Positions 1-6,785 of a DNA stretch of 42,251 nt are shown in pieces. The stretch lies in contig SUZE01000018.1 of assembly GCA_015060075.1 (NCBI GenBank), forward strand, positions 1 through 42,251, given 5' to 3'. How positions within the stretch are numbered: position 1 is the first letter of the stretch; each line of letters begins with the position of its first letter. The notes beneath the pieces are model-generated. The model was given only the letters and a program-made list of their open reading frames with translations, was not told where the DNA came from and made no database searches. Both the position numbers and the translations under genes were made by a program. The stretch comes from Rikenellaceae bacterium (GTDB lineage: Bacteria; Bacteroidota; Bacteroidia; Bacteroidales; Rikenellaceae).

Positions 1-71
<71 letters not shown>

Positions 72-173
72 AAAAAATTATAATGTATTGTTAGAGTCCT
101 GACTACTTCATTTTCCATTAAAGGAAATTGACAGATAAATACTACATTTTCTCTCTTAAATATAACCAGTAAA

Positions 174-182
174 TCAAAGAAC
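174..182 (-). promoter_or_regulatory. boxA-like antitermination site in rRNA leader
   Basis: The minus strand reads GTTCTTTGA, close to the boxA form seen in Bacteroidetes 16S leaders. It lies between the proximal rRNA promoter and the 16S gene, where a Nus-factor antitermination site is expected. The assignment rests on position and similarity only. Confidence 0.5.
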
Positions 183-227
183 CGTTTTCAAAAACCTTCG
201 CTCTCAATTTCGGAGCCGAAAGTGGTG

Positions 228-259
228 CAAAGGTAAGGCAAGTTTTTTAAACTACCAAA
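228..259 (-). promoter_or_regulatory. rRNA operon promoter, proximal
   Basis: On the minus strand TTTG (256-259) and TACCTTTG (228-235) are separated by 20 nt, matching the Bacteroidetes primary sigma consensus. The start site would be about 150 nt upstream of the 16S gene. Confidence 0.8.
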
Positions 260-373
260 TTTTGAAAGAACTTTTTTGCATTTTTTTTGAAAATTTCTCG
301 TTTTTCGCTCTTTTTGCCCTTTTTCAAGGCTATTTTCAAGAACTATTTGAGTTATTTTCCTCAATTGCGGTTG

Positions 374-404
374 CAAAGGTAGCGACTTTTTTTTATTCTG
401 CAAA
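374..404 (-). promoter_or_regulatory. rRNA operon promoter, distal
   Basis: A second perfect match on the minus strand: TTTG (401-404), 19 nt, TACCTTTG (374-381). It lies about 145 bp upstream of the proximal promoter. Tandem strong promoters are usual for rRNA operons. Confidence 0.8.
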
Positions 405-549
405 TCTTTTTGAAGATTTTTTTAATTTTTTTTAATAATTCTTTTATACCTATATTTATATATATAAGAGATGCTCGCAATAACGAGCAAGTTAAAAAAC
501 GGTATAATTTCATTTTTTTGGCAAAAGATGGGATATTTCCGAAAAAAGT

Positions 550-580
550 TTTGCAAATTTGAAAAAAGGTTGTACCTTTG
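550..580 (+). promoter_or_regulatory. rpmH promoter
   Basis: TTTG at 550-553, 19 nt spacing, TACCTTTG at 573-580. The predicted start is near 585, giving rpmH a leader of about 60 nt. It is divergent from the rRNA promoters and has the same -7 sequence. Confidence 0.8.
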
Positions 581-587
581 CACCTCG

Positions 588-603
588 CATAGGATACCCT
601 ATG
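588..603 (+). promoter_or_regulatory. Stem-loop at 5' end of rpmH mRNA
   Basis: CATAGG (588-593) pairs with CCTATG (598-603) around a 4-nt loop, only a few bases after the predicted transcription start. It could stabilise the mRNA or take part in ribosomal-protein feedback; no function can be read from the sequence. Confidence 0.35.
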
Positions 604-643
604 TGCTAAAAATTGCGAGTAAAACAATAAAAACGATACAATT

Positions 644-811
644 ATGGCAATGAAGAGAACTTACCAGCCATCGCGCCGCAAGCGCATCAACAAGCACGGT
701 TTCCGCGCTCGTATGGCTACTGCGAATGGCCGCAAGGTGTTGGCTGCTCGCCGCGCAAAGGGTCGCAAGAAGTTGACTGTTTCTGACGAGGCAACTTTCA
801 AGTACAATTAA
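644..811 (+). CDS. rpmH: 50S ribosomal protein L34
   Basis: A 55-residue, very basic protein of the large ribosomal subunit. The reading frame from 644 to the TAA at 809-811 has the L34 hallmarks KRTYQPS near the N-terminus, [14 protein letters not shown] in the middle and [10 protein letters not shown] near the C-terminus. The family usually begins MKRT(F/Y)QPS, so the second ATG at 650 (53 aa) is an equally good start; the first ATG is used here because it extends the same frame by two residues. The gene stands alone behind its own strong promoter and is followed by a long symmetrical terminator. In many bacteria rpmH sits beside rnpA and dnaA; here its neighbour is an rRNA operon, a layout that would let both be controlled together. 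Confidence 0.96.
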   Translation: MAMKRTYQPSRRKRINKHGFRARMATANGRKVLAARRAKGRKKLTVSDEATFKYN

Positions 812-830
812 TCAGCAACAATGTATGATT

Positions 831-869
831 AAAATATAAAGGACTGCAATTTGCAGTCCTTTATATTTT
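831..869. terminator. Bidirectional terminator, rpmH / membrane protein
   Basis: A perfect inverted repeat with 19-nt arms (831-849 and 851-869) and a single central base. The arms end in A and T tracts, so it can act as an intrinsic terminator for rpmH (+) and for the convergent gene ending at 887 (-). Confidence 0.88.
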
Positions 870-886
870 GTATATCAAGACAATAG

Positions 887-1840
887 CTACTCCACAAACA
901 GATGCAACACGAACAATGCAAGTAGCAGCCAATATGCGATTGTCGAGTGGTTATTAGGCAAAAGACTCAACACAAAACTCAACAATATCGTAATCGGAAC
1001 AGCAACGACTGCGCAAACCGACAGATTACACGATGGCAGCAGCAACATAGTCATCGAAAGGAACGACACCCATAAAAAGAGATAGAGAGCTCTGCGCACT
1101 CGCACCAACATAAACATTTTGTCGGGGCGCACAACTGCATAGACACCTCCCCAAATAAGCACCACGGCAACAACACTTACCAATACAATCGACAAATAGG
1201 GAATATTTGCAATATCACCCATCTGAGGCGTAGAGAGAGCCTCTACGAGGTTACGACCTAATTGCAAGAAGTCATCGCCACGATACCACATAATATACGA
1301 TGCACCGAAGAGTGGCAACAGATAGCCTACCACCATCAACAGCACTTGTCGTAGCGACAACGCAAGTATAAAGACCGCCAATGGAATAACCCCAACAAGC
1401 ACCACACAAGGCGGATACAGAAGCGTTGTTACGCCCAACAATATCGCAGCGAAAAAGACCGAATCCTTCTCCTCTGCACTATGTAGCGAACGCAGAAGTA
1501 GATGCATGGCCACGGCAAAACAGAGTGATACCGTAGCCGTTTCAAGTATATTCGGAGCGACAAAAACGCCACACGCTAAAAGTCCGTACAACGGTATCGG
1601 AAGTGTGCAATATCCGCTACTCAAACCCGAGCGTGGCAACATCTTACCCTCGACAATACCGCAACAAAGAAGCAGAAACATCGCCAAGACGATAGAGATA
1701 ATCCGCTCCCGATATTCACAGTCGGACATCTCCACCCCAAATGGCGCAACAACATAGCGCACCGCCACAGCGGCAAGGATTGCCACCAGTAGCAGTATCG
1801 CCATCAATGCTGATTTTCGGGTTATTGCATTCAGTTGCAT
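887..1840 (-). CDS. Multi-pass membrane protein, unknown function
   Basis: A 317-residue, strongly hydrophobic protein with roughly nine predicted membrane spans, for example near residues 13-32, 46-62, 85-100, 130-160 and 165-182, and a last one at the very C-terminus. Short basic loops such as VRVRRALY separate the spans. I see no catalytic motif. Size and layout resemble the Bacteroidetes integral-membrane families of unknown function that sit beside housekeeping genes, such as DUF6427, but I cannot confirm this without a profile search. The first ATG (1838-1840) lies only 4 nt from a promoter -7 element, so the mRNA may have no leader; Met13 (start of MAILLLV) is an alternative start. The gene is divergent from rnhB and shares its control region. 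Confidence 0.7.
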   Translation of the reverse strand: MQLNAITRKSALMAILLLVAILAAVAVRYVVAPFGVEMSDCEYRERIISIVLAMFLLLCCGIVEGKMLPRSGLSSGYCTLPIPLYGLLACGVFVAPNILETATVSLCFAVAMHLLLRSLHSAEEKDSVFFAAILLGVTTLLYPPCVVLVGVIPLAVFILALSLRQVLLMVVGYLLPLFGASYIMWYRGDDFLQLGRNLVEALSTPQMGDIANIPYLSIVLVSVVAVVLIWGGVYAVVRPDKMFMLVRVRRALYLFLWVSFLSMTMLLLPSCNLSVCAVVAVPITILLSFVLSLLPNNHSTIAYWLLLALFVLHLFVE

Positions 1841-1844
1841 AGCA

Positions 1845-1878
1845 CAAAGATACTTTTTTTATCCGAAATTCCGACAAA
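1845..1878 (-). promoter_or_regulatory. Promoter of the membrane-protein gene
   Basis: The minus strand has TTTG-like bases (complement CAAA at 1875-1878), 22 nt, then TATCTTTG (1845-1852). The -7 element ends 4 nt before the annotated ATG, implying a leaderless or nearly leaderless transcript. Confidence 0.6.
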
Positions 1879-1883
1879 AAATA

Positions 1884-1891
1884 TAACTTTG
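1884..1891 (+). promoter_or_regulatory. rnhB promoter -7 element
   Basis: TAACTTTG at 1884-1891 matches TAnnTTTG and lies 23 nt before the rnhB ATG. The -33 region is only a T-run, so this is weaker than the divergent promoter, whose -33 region it overlaps. Confidence 0.5.
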
Positions 1892-1914
1892 CATCAAAGA
1901 TATTCAAAAATACG

Positions 1915-2511
1915 ATGTTAGAGAACTCTTTTCAACACGAATTGCTCGAAGCGGGGTGTGATGAGGCAGGGCGCGGTTGCTTGGCGGGCTCGGTATTTGC
2001 CGCAGCAGTGATTCTACCGCCCGATTTCCACCACCCACTACTCAACGACTCAAAGCAGATGAGCGAAAAAAATCGCTATGCGTTGCGTGAAGTTATCTGC
2101 AAGGAGGCTGTTGCGTGGGCAGTGCAGGAGATTACGGCAGAGCGCATTGACGAGATAAATATTCTTCACGCTTCATTCGAAGGCATGTCGTTGGCTGTTG
2201 AACAGTTAAACCCTCAGCCTCAATTCCTCGCCATAGACGGCAATCGTTTCTACACAAAGTTGCAACTGCCGTTTCAGTGCATCGTAAAAGGAGATGGGAA
2301 ATATGCCAATATCGCCGCTGCATCGGTTTTGGCAAAGACTTTTCGTGATGACTATATGTTGCGACTTGCCGAGGAGTATCCGATGTATGGCTGGGCAAAA
2401 AATAAGGGTTACCCGACTCGTGAGCATCGTCTGGCAGTGCGAGAATTTGGACTATCTCCTTACCACAGAAAGAGTTTCAACCACGAAATAGACCAATTGG
2501 AATTATTTTAA
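1915..2511 (+). CDS. rnhB: Ribonuclease HII
   Basis: A 198-residue cytoplasmic endonuclease that cuts the RNA strand of RNA/DNA hybrids and removes ribonucleotides misincorporated into DNA. The N-terminal motif CDEAGRG (residues 15-21) contains the metal-binding Asp16 and Glu17. DSKQMSE, the AIDGN segment with the third acidic residue, and the GDGKYANIAAASVLAKTFRD helix are all in place, as is the GYPTREH segment. Length is normal for the family. The start follows TAACTTTG at a plausible distance. It is monocistronic, divergent from the membrane-protein gene and followed by a hairpin at 2574-2606. Confidence 0.96.
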   Translation: MLENSFQHELLEAGCDEAGRGCLAGSVFAAAVILPPDFHHPLLNDSKQMSEKNRYALREVICKEAVAWAVQEITAERIDEINILHASFEGMSLAVEQLNPQPQFLAIDGNRFYTKLQLPFQCIVKGDGKYANIAAASVLAKTFRDDYMLRLAEEYPMYGWAKNKGYPTREHRLAVREFGLSPYHRKSFNHEIDQLELF

Positions 2512-2573
2512 TAAATTAAACTCAATCGGTTACTTCAACCACCGCTACATACTACCTGTATTTATAAAAAGTT

Positions 2574-2606
2574 GGTGTCCGAAGGTCTGGGAAACTTTCG
2601 GACACC
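2574..2606. terminator. Hairpin downstream of rnhB
   Basis: GGTGTCCGAA (2574-2583) pairs perfectly with TTCGGACACC (2597-2606) around a 13-nt loop. There is no T tract after it, so it could be a weak terminator, an mRNA-stabilising end or a dispersed repeat. Confidence 0.5.
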
Positions 2607-2817
2607 TGATGTTAGGTTAGTTAGGTTAATGAGCAAGTGGGAGAACCCCACATTTGTACTGCAAATATACAGACTTTTTTGATACTTCCAAACTTTTTTG
2701 TAATATTTTTTTACCAAAATTTAAATTTCACAAAAAAATCATAAGCAAATCTACACAAAAAGTTGTTTTTTGTAATTAATTAAAATTTTTAATAACTATT
2801 GAGAGGAGGAGCAAGAA

Positions 2818-2912
2818 ACTCCGAGCGTAGTCAAGGCGCAGGCGATTATAGGATTGAATAGGACTGAATAGGATTCGCTCCCTTTGGTCGCTTAATAGGA
2901 TTGCGCTGAAAG
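2818..2912 (+). repeat. Composite intergenic repeat, copy A
   Basis: A 95-bp block starting ACTCCGAGCGTAGTCAAGG and ending GCGCTGAAAG. Inside it the segment ATAGGATTGA recurs with a 10-bp period, and AATAGGATT appears again after GGTCGCTT. Copy B at 12641-12735 is the same length, in reverse orientation, with 8 mismatches in 95. Copy C at 36105-36209 is more divergent. Each copy is followed, at the GAAAG end, by a 7-bp tandem array. Confidence 0.85.
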
Positions 2913-2913
2913 T

Positions 2914-2941
2914 TTTTCCGTTTTCAGTTCTCAGTTTTATT
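2914..2941 (+). repeat. Heptamer array, TTTTCCG / TTTTCAG type
   Basis: Four degenerate 7-bp units in phase: TTTTCCG, TTTTCAG, TTCTCAG, TTTTATT. It directly follows composite repeat A, as comparable arrays follow copies B and C. Confidence 0.6.
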
Positions 2942-2942
2942 T

Positions 2943-2963
2943 CCTCCCCTAAGTTAGGGGAGG
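2943..2963. repeat. GC-rich palindrome
   Basis: CCTCCCCTAA (2943-2952) and TTAGGGGAGG (2954-2963) form a perfect inverted repeat around one base. A second small hairpin, GCCC-GTTA-GGGC, follows at about 2965-2976. The look is that of a dispersed REP-type palindrome. Confidence 0.6.
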
Positions 2964-2992
2964 TGCCCGTTAGGGCGGTGGGGTCTGTCACT

Positions 2993-3013
2993 CTCGTCTC
3001 TCGTCTTTCGTCT
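2993..3013 (+). repeat. Heptamer array, CTCGTCT type
   Basis: Two CTCGTCT units and one TTCGTCT unit in phase. The same unit forms a four-unit array at 27441-27468, also just upstream of a promoter. Confidence 0.75.
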
Positions 3014-3026
3014 AATTTTGTAAAGT

Positions 3027-3054
3027 TTTCCGCTTTCCGCTTTTCGTTTTCCGT
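3027..3054 (+). repeat. Heptamer array, TTTCCGC type
   Basis: Four units in phase: TTTCCGC, TTTCCGC, TTTTCGT, TTTCCGT. This is the reverse complement of the AACGGAA unit in the array after pgi (20197-20224). It ends 9 nt before the dcw promoter -7 element and replaces a recognisable -33 box. Confidence 0.75.
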
Positions 3055-3063
3055 TTATTTGCC

Positions 3064-3071
3064 TAACTTTG
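3064..3071 (+). promoter_or_regulatory. dcw operon promoter -7 element
   Basis: TAACTTTG matches TAnnTTTG. The -33 region falls in the T-rich heptamer array with no TTTG. The predicted start, about 3075, leaves a leader of some 20 nt before rsmH. Confidence 0.6.
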
Positions 3072-3072
3072 T

Positions 3073-3092
3073 GGCAATATTGTAATATTGCC
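3073..3092 (+). promoter_or_regulatory. Perfect hairpin at the dcw operon start
   Basis: GGCAATATT (3073-3081) and AATATTGCC (3084-3092) form a perfect 9-bp stem with a 2-nt spacer, starting 2 nt after the -7 element and ending 5 nt before the rsmH ATG. It could be a protein operator or a 5'-terminal mRNA hairpin that gates translation. Confidence 0.55.
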
Positions 3093-3097
3093 AAAAT

Positions 3098-4000
3098 ATG
3101 TCATCATATCATACGCCCGTTTTGCTCGAAGAGTCCGTGGAACTGCTTGATATTAAGAGCAACGGAACATACGCCGACCTCACATTCGGAGGTGGCGGAC
3201 ACACTCGCCGAATACTCGAAGAGTTGGGCGAAGGTGGCGCATTGTACTCTTTCGACCAAGATAGAGATACATTGGCAAATGCTCCCGATGATGAACATTT
3301 CCACTTTGTTGAGAGCAACTTCCGATTTTTGCGCTCGGCATTGCGTCTGCGTGGCGTAACCGAGGTTGATGGTATTTTGGCAGATTTGGGCGTTTCATCG
3401 CACCACTTTGACGCTAAGGAGCGAGGCTTTTCGTTCCGTGGCGATGCCCCACTTGATATGCGTATGAATCAGCGAGGAGGTCGCACTGCGGCAGATATTG
3501 TAAACAACTACTCGGAGGAGGAGTTGGCGCAGATATTTTCGCAGTATGGAGAGTTGGATACAACTTGGAAGATTGCCGCCTGCATCGCTCGTGCAAGAGC
3601 AAACGAGGAGATTAAGACCACCGCACAACTTGTGAAGGCTGTGGCGCCTTGCACCCCCAAGAAAGATGAAGCGAAGTTCCTGACAAAACTATTTCAGGCC
3701 TTGCGCATCGAGGTAAATGGCGAGATGGAGGCGTTGAAGATGGCATTGGAGCAGGCGTTGAAGGTGCTGAAACCGGGAGGGCGATTGGTGGTTATATCCT
3801 ATCATTCGTTGGAGGACCGCCTCGTAAAGAACTTTATGCGCAGTGGTAACTTCGAGGGCAAGGTGGAGAAGGACTTTTTCGGTCGTGCCACCACCCCATT
3901 CGAGATTGTAACCCGCAAACCGATTATCCCGACCTCCGAGGAGTTGGAGGCAAACCCACGCTCACGCTCGGCAAAGTTGCGTGCAGCGATAAAGTTGTAG
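3098..4000 (+). CDS. rsmH: 16S rRNA m4C1402 methyltransferase RsmH (MraW)
   Basis: A 300-residue SAM-dependent enzyme that methylates N4 of C1402 in the 16S rRNA decoding centre. The family opening YHTPVLLEESVELL is present (residues 4-17), then the SAM-binding loop DLTFGGGGHTRRILEEL, DLGVSSHHFD, RGFSFRGDAPLDMRM, the TKLFQALRIEVNGEMEAL helix and the C-terminal RLVVISYHSLEDRLVKNFM. Length is normal. It is the first gene of the dcw operon and is followed 4 nt later by the ftsL-like gene. In the canonical cluster mraZ would precede it; here the upstream region holds only repeats and a hairpin. Confidence 0.97.
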   Translation: MSSYHTPVLLEESVELLDIKSNGTYADLTFGGGGHTRRILEELGEGGALYSFDQDRDTLANAPDDEHFHFVESNFRFLRSALRLRGVTEVDGILADLGVSSHHFDAKERGFSFRGDAPLDMRMNQRGGRTAADIVNNYSEEELAQIFSQYGELDTTWKIAACIARARANEEIKTTAQLVKAVAPCTPKKDEAKFLTKLFQALRIEVNGEMEALKMALEQALKVLKPGGRLVVISYHSLEDRLVKNFMRSGNFEGKVEKDFFGRATTPFEIVTRKPIIPTSEELEANPRSRSAKLRAAIKL

Positions 4001-4004
4001 TGTT

Positions 4005-4517
4005 ATGGCAGAGTACGATGAGAGCGAATACTTCTCTGATTCGCAAGAGGAGATTGCCGAGCGTGAAGCCCAAGAGGCTCTGCGCCGCATGGTGCGCACC
4101 GAAATTCGCCGTGTGCAGACGGGTGCAGCTGCCGAGGATATAGCCGAAGACATTGCGCGCGAGGAGGAGCAACAGGCATTGGAGGATAAAAAAGCCAAGC
4201 GACCTCGTTGGGTGATGTGGATAAATAGCGTTGTCACGGGCGACATTTTGTTGGCGGAGGAGGTCAAGAGGGTTTATACACTGCTGACAATGTTGGGAGT
4301 GATATTCTTCGCAAGCATCGCCACAATTTTTGGCTCATTGCAACGAGATATGCGATACAGAGAGTTGGAGAAGGAGGTTGCACTGTTGAAGGAGCGAGCA
4401 ATACGCACTTCGGAGGAGTGCTATCGTCACTCTTCGCACTCTGCAATATTGCGCAAACTCAAAGAGCGAGGTATCGAGATTGAGGACCCAAAGACACAAC
4501 CGAAGATTTTGAAGTAG
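4005..4517 (+). CDS. FtsL-like cell division protein
   Basis: A 170-residue bitopic protein in the ftsL position between rsmH and ftsI. Residues 1-65 form a very acidic, Glu/Ala-rich cytoplasmic tail. One membrane span runs from about 91 to 111 (YTLLTMLGVIFFASIATIF). A short heptad-like periplasmic helix follows (RELEKEVALLKERA) with a charged tail. FtsL proteins link the FtsQB complex to FtsWI and diverge so much that position and topology are the main evidence. The long N-terminal tail matches the FtsL-like proteins of Bacteroidetes. Start at 4005 is 4 nt after the rsmH stop. Confidence 0.82.
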   Translation: MAEYDESEYFSDSQEEIAEREAQEALRRMVRTEIRRVQTGAAAEDIAEDIAREEEQQALEDKKAKRPRWVMWINSVVTGDILLAEEVKRVYTLLTMLGVIFFASIATIFGSLQRDMRYRELEKEVALLKERAIRTSEECYRHSSHSAILRKLKERGIEIEDPKTQPKILK

Positions 4518-4526
4518 CAACAAGCA

Positions 4527-6785
4527 ATGGACGAACAGCGATACAAACTCAAAAAGGATATTGCAAGGCGTATCAAGATACTGCACCTGACATTTACGGG
4601 TGTAGTTGTCGGCTTTTTGGTCTATATCGTACTCTTCGTTCTCTTCAATGGCGAGGTATCGCGCGGATTTGAGGAGGTGCGCAACGAGTCGATTCTATCA
4701 ACTGAGGTCGTACCGGCACATCGTGGTTCAATATACTCTCGCAATGGAGAGCCTTTGGCGACCTCGATTACTCGCAAAACACTCCTTATAGATTTCGGTA
4801 GTCAGCGTTTCGACAACTTCGAACTTTACCGCAAAAATGCCGACACTTTGGCTCGCAAACTCGCAGCCTATTTCGGCGACCGCTCTTCAAGAGAGTACTA
4901 CGAGGAGTTGATAAAGTGGCGCAAGGCGGCAATCAAACAGACCACCAAAAGAGAGGTGAAAACGCCAAAGTGGTATCAATTCTGGAAAGAGGAGGAGATT
5001 TCCACCAAGCAGATTGTCACCCATCGCAAGCACATCACAAGGAGAATGTTTCGTGATGTGGATATCAACGAGTGGCAGGAGATAAAGAATTTCCCGCTGT
5101 TGCGCAATGGTCTTGGCTCTTCGTACCGTACCGAGGACCACGACTATCGTGTCTATCCGCAAGGCAATATCGCCTTGCGAACAATAGGTCGTTTGGAGCA
5201 TCACCGTTCGTACGGTATCGAGCATGCACTGCGTGACACTTTGGCCGGGCATGACGGAAAGCAGTTAATGCAGACCATCTCCCCAGGCTACAAAACCAGA
5301 GTAGCAGACAAGAACAACATCGAGGCACAAAATGGCTACGATGTTGTTACCACACTCGATATTGATGTTCAGGATGTGGCGGACAACGCCTTGAAGGAGC
5401 AGTTGTTGGCACAGAATGCGATATGGGGAACTACTATCGTTATGGAGTGTGCCACGGGCGATATTCTTGCGATGGCAAACCTGAAACGCAATGGCTCAAC
5501 TTGTGTCGAGGAGCAAAACTACGCCATCGGCATACCTGTCAATCCCGGCTCGACCTTCAAACTCGTATCGACAATGGCTCTGCTCGAACACGGAGTGCCA
5601 ACCTCAAAGGAGTACAACTCGGAACTGGGTAAGCGTGTAAGGGTTGGAGGCAAAAAGGGTGCGAATGTGCAGGACTCACACGCCATAGCGAAAGAGAAGG
5701 GAGGAGTTATAGATATGCGCCGAGCCTTCTCTGAGTCGGCAAATGTCTATTTTACAAAGGCGGTGTTTGATAGATTTGGCGATAAACCTGTTGAATTTTC
5801 CGATTTTTGTCGCAAGTTGCATCTACACGAAACGGTCGGATTGGAGGAATTGGGAGCAAGGCGCAAACCGCTACCACACCTCAACAATAAGCACCACTCT
5901 CGCTACAATGCTCTTGTAAATATGGCGTATGGTTACGGCTTGGAGATTACGCCACTGCACACCATCGCTCTCTATAATGCCGTAGCAAACAATGGTCGAA
6001 TGGTTGCTCCACGACTAATCCTGCGCACCGAGCGAGATGGCAAAGTCGTAAGCGAAGCGCCCGTGCGAGTTATCGAGGAGAAGATTTGCTCTCAACGAAC
6101 CATCGACACCCTGCGCTCATTTATGGAGGAGGTATCACTAACAGGTACGGCGGCCGAATTCTTTGGCGAGAAAAAATGTTCGTTCCGCACCGGAGCAAAG
6201 ACCGGTACGGCGCAGGTCGATTCCGAGATTAACGGCGTAAGATACAAACGAGGCGATGGCTACTACTACGGCTCGATGGTTACCTATCTCCCTGCCGACA
6301 ATCCTCGTTATACCATTATGACGGCGATATTCACCAAGCGACAAGCGGGTAAATTCTACTACGGAGCAAGCCTTACAGGTCCGGTACAGAAGCAGGTGGC
6401 AACATTCCTACACAATCGCGACCGACAATATGCCGAGGAGATTGCCGATGGCGATTTCCACGCCTCACATATCAAGGGTGGCAATATCGACAAGATGCGC
6501 AAGGTGGCAAATGAGTATGGCGACAAATTCTCCACTGAGAGCCGTCATGGCTGGGGCAAAGGCTCGGTAAGCGAGGAGGGCAAGTTGCAAATCTCAACCC
6601 TCGAAACACAAGAGGGCTGTGTTCCGAATGTGGTAGGTATGGGACTTAATGACGCCTTGTATCTCCTCGAAAAGAGTGGCTTGGTGGTCGATATTGTCGG
6701 CTATGGCAAGGTCGTAAAGCAGAGCCTTTCGCCAAATACCGCAGTCGCTAATACAAATAAACGAATAACAATTACGCTGAAATGA
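4527..6785 (+). CDS. ftsI: Septal transpeptidase PBP3/FtsI with PASTA domain
   Basis: A 752-residue class B penicillin-binding protein that crosslinks septal peptidoglycan, partner of FtsW encoded downstream. One N-terminal membrane span (about 22-41) is followed by the PBP dimerisation domain (VPAHRGSIYSRNGEPLA, about 62-78) and the transpeptidase domain with the three active-site motifs: STFK (342-345, nucleophile Ser342), SAN (404-406) and KTG (558-560). A single C-terminal PASTA domain starts at about 695 (VPNVVGMGLNDALYLLEKSG). An inserted basic segment at about 120-175 lies in the N-terminal domain. The stop overlaps the murE start by 4 nt (ATGA), so translation is probably coupled. Confidence 0.95.
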   Translation: MDEQRYKLKKDIARRIKILHLTFTGVVVGFLVYIVLFVLFNGEVSRGFEEVRNESILSTEVVPAHRGSIYSRNGEPLATSITRKTLLIDFGSQRFDNFELYRKNADTLARKLAAYFGDRSSREYYEELIKWRKAAIKQTTKREVKTPKWYQFWKEEEISTKQIVTHRKHITRRMFRDVDINEWQEIKNFPLLRNGLGSSYRTEDHDYRVYPQGNIALRTIGRLEHHRSYGIEHALRDTLAGHDGKQLMQTISPGYKTRVADKNNIEAQNGYDVVTTLDIDVQDVADNALKEQLLAQNAIWGTTIVMECATGDILAMANLKRNGSTCVEEQNYAIGIPVNPGSTFKLVSTMALLEHGVPTSKEYNSELGKRVRVGGKKGANVQDSHAIAKEKGGVIDMRRAFSESANVYFTKAVFDRFGDKPVEFSDFCRKLHLHETVGLEELGARRKPLPHLNNKHHSRYNALVNMAYGYGLEITPLHTIALYNAVANNGRMVAPRLILRTERDGKVVSEAPVRVIEEKICSQRTIDTLRSFMEEVSLTGTAAEFFGEKKCSFRTGAKTGTAQVDSEINGVRYKRGDGYYYGSMVTYLPADNPRYTIMTAIFTKRQAGKFYYGASLTGPVQKQVATFLHNRDRQYAEEIADGDFHASHIKGGNIDKMRKVANEYGDKFSTESRHGWGKGSVSEEGKLQISTLETQEGCVPNVVGMGLNDALYLLEKSGLVVDIVGYGKVVKQSLSPNTAVANTNKRITITLK

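Larger units (their letters stand above)
72..643. other. Divergent rRNA operon / rpmH control region
   Basis: This 572-nt stretch holds no protein gene that I can support. It carries the rRNA leader with a boxA-like site, two tandem rRNA promoters on the minus strand and the rpmH promoter on the plus strand. Between about 405 and 549 it is very AT-rich, with only a small stem-loop (TGCTCG 472-477 with CGAGCA 484-489). The 60-90 aa reading frames in it are low-complexity AT products and overlap the promoters. Confidence 0.8.
2512..3063. other. Repeat-rich intergenic region before the dcw operon
   Basis: No protein gene can be supported in these 552 nt. In order the region holds an rnhB-proximal hairpin (2574-2606), a period-9 stretch TTAGGTTAG/TTAGGTTAA (2613-2630), an AT-rich block (about 2660-2800), composite repeat copy A (2818-2912), a heptamer array (2914-2941), a GC-rich palindrome (2943-2963) and two more heptamer arrays (2993-3013 and 3027-3054). 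In many bacteria mraZ occupies this position upstream of rsmH; it is absent here. Confidence 0.8.

Noticed and set aside
188..653. Three reading frames of 60-88 codons between the 16S gene and rpmH
   Set aside because: They consist of Lys/Phe/Ile-rich AT-coded sequence and cover the rRNA and rpmH promoters; no homology-like motif is seen.
3069..3359. Overlapping frames inside rsmH and other housekeeping genes, some over 200 codons (7538-8227, 10111-11070, 22053-22964, 38439-39827)
   Set aside because: They are antisense or shifted shadows of genes with clear family motifs and show none of their own.
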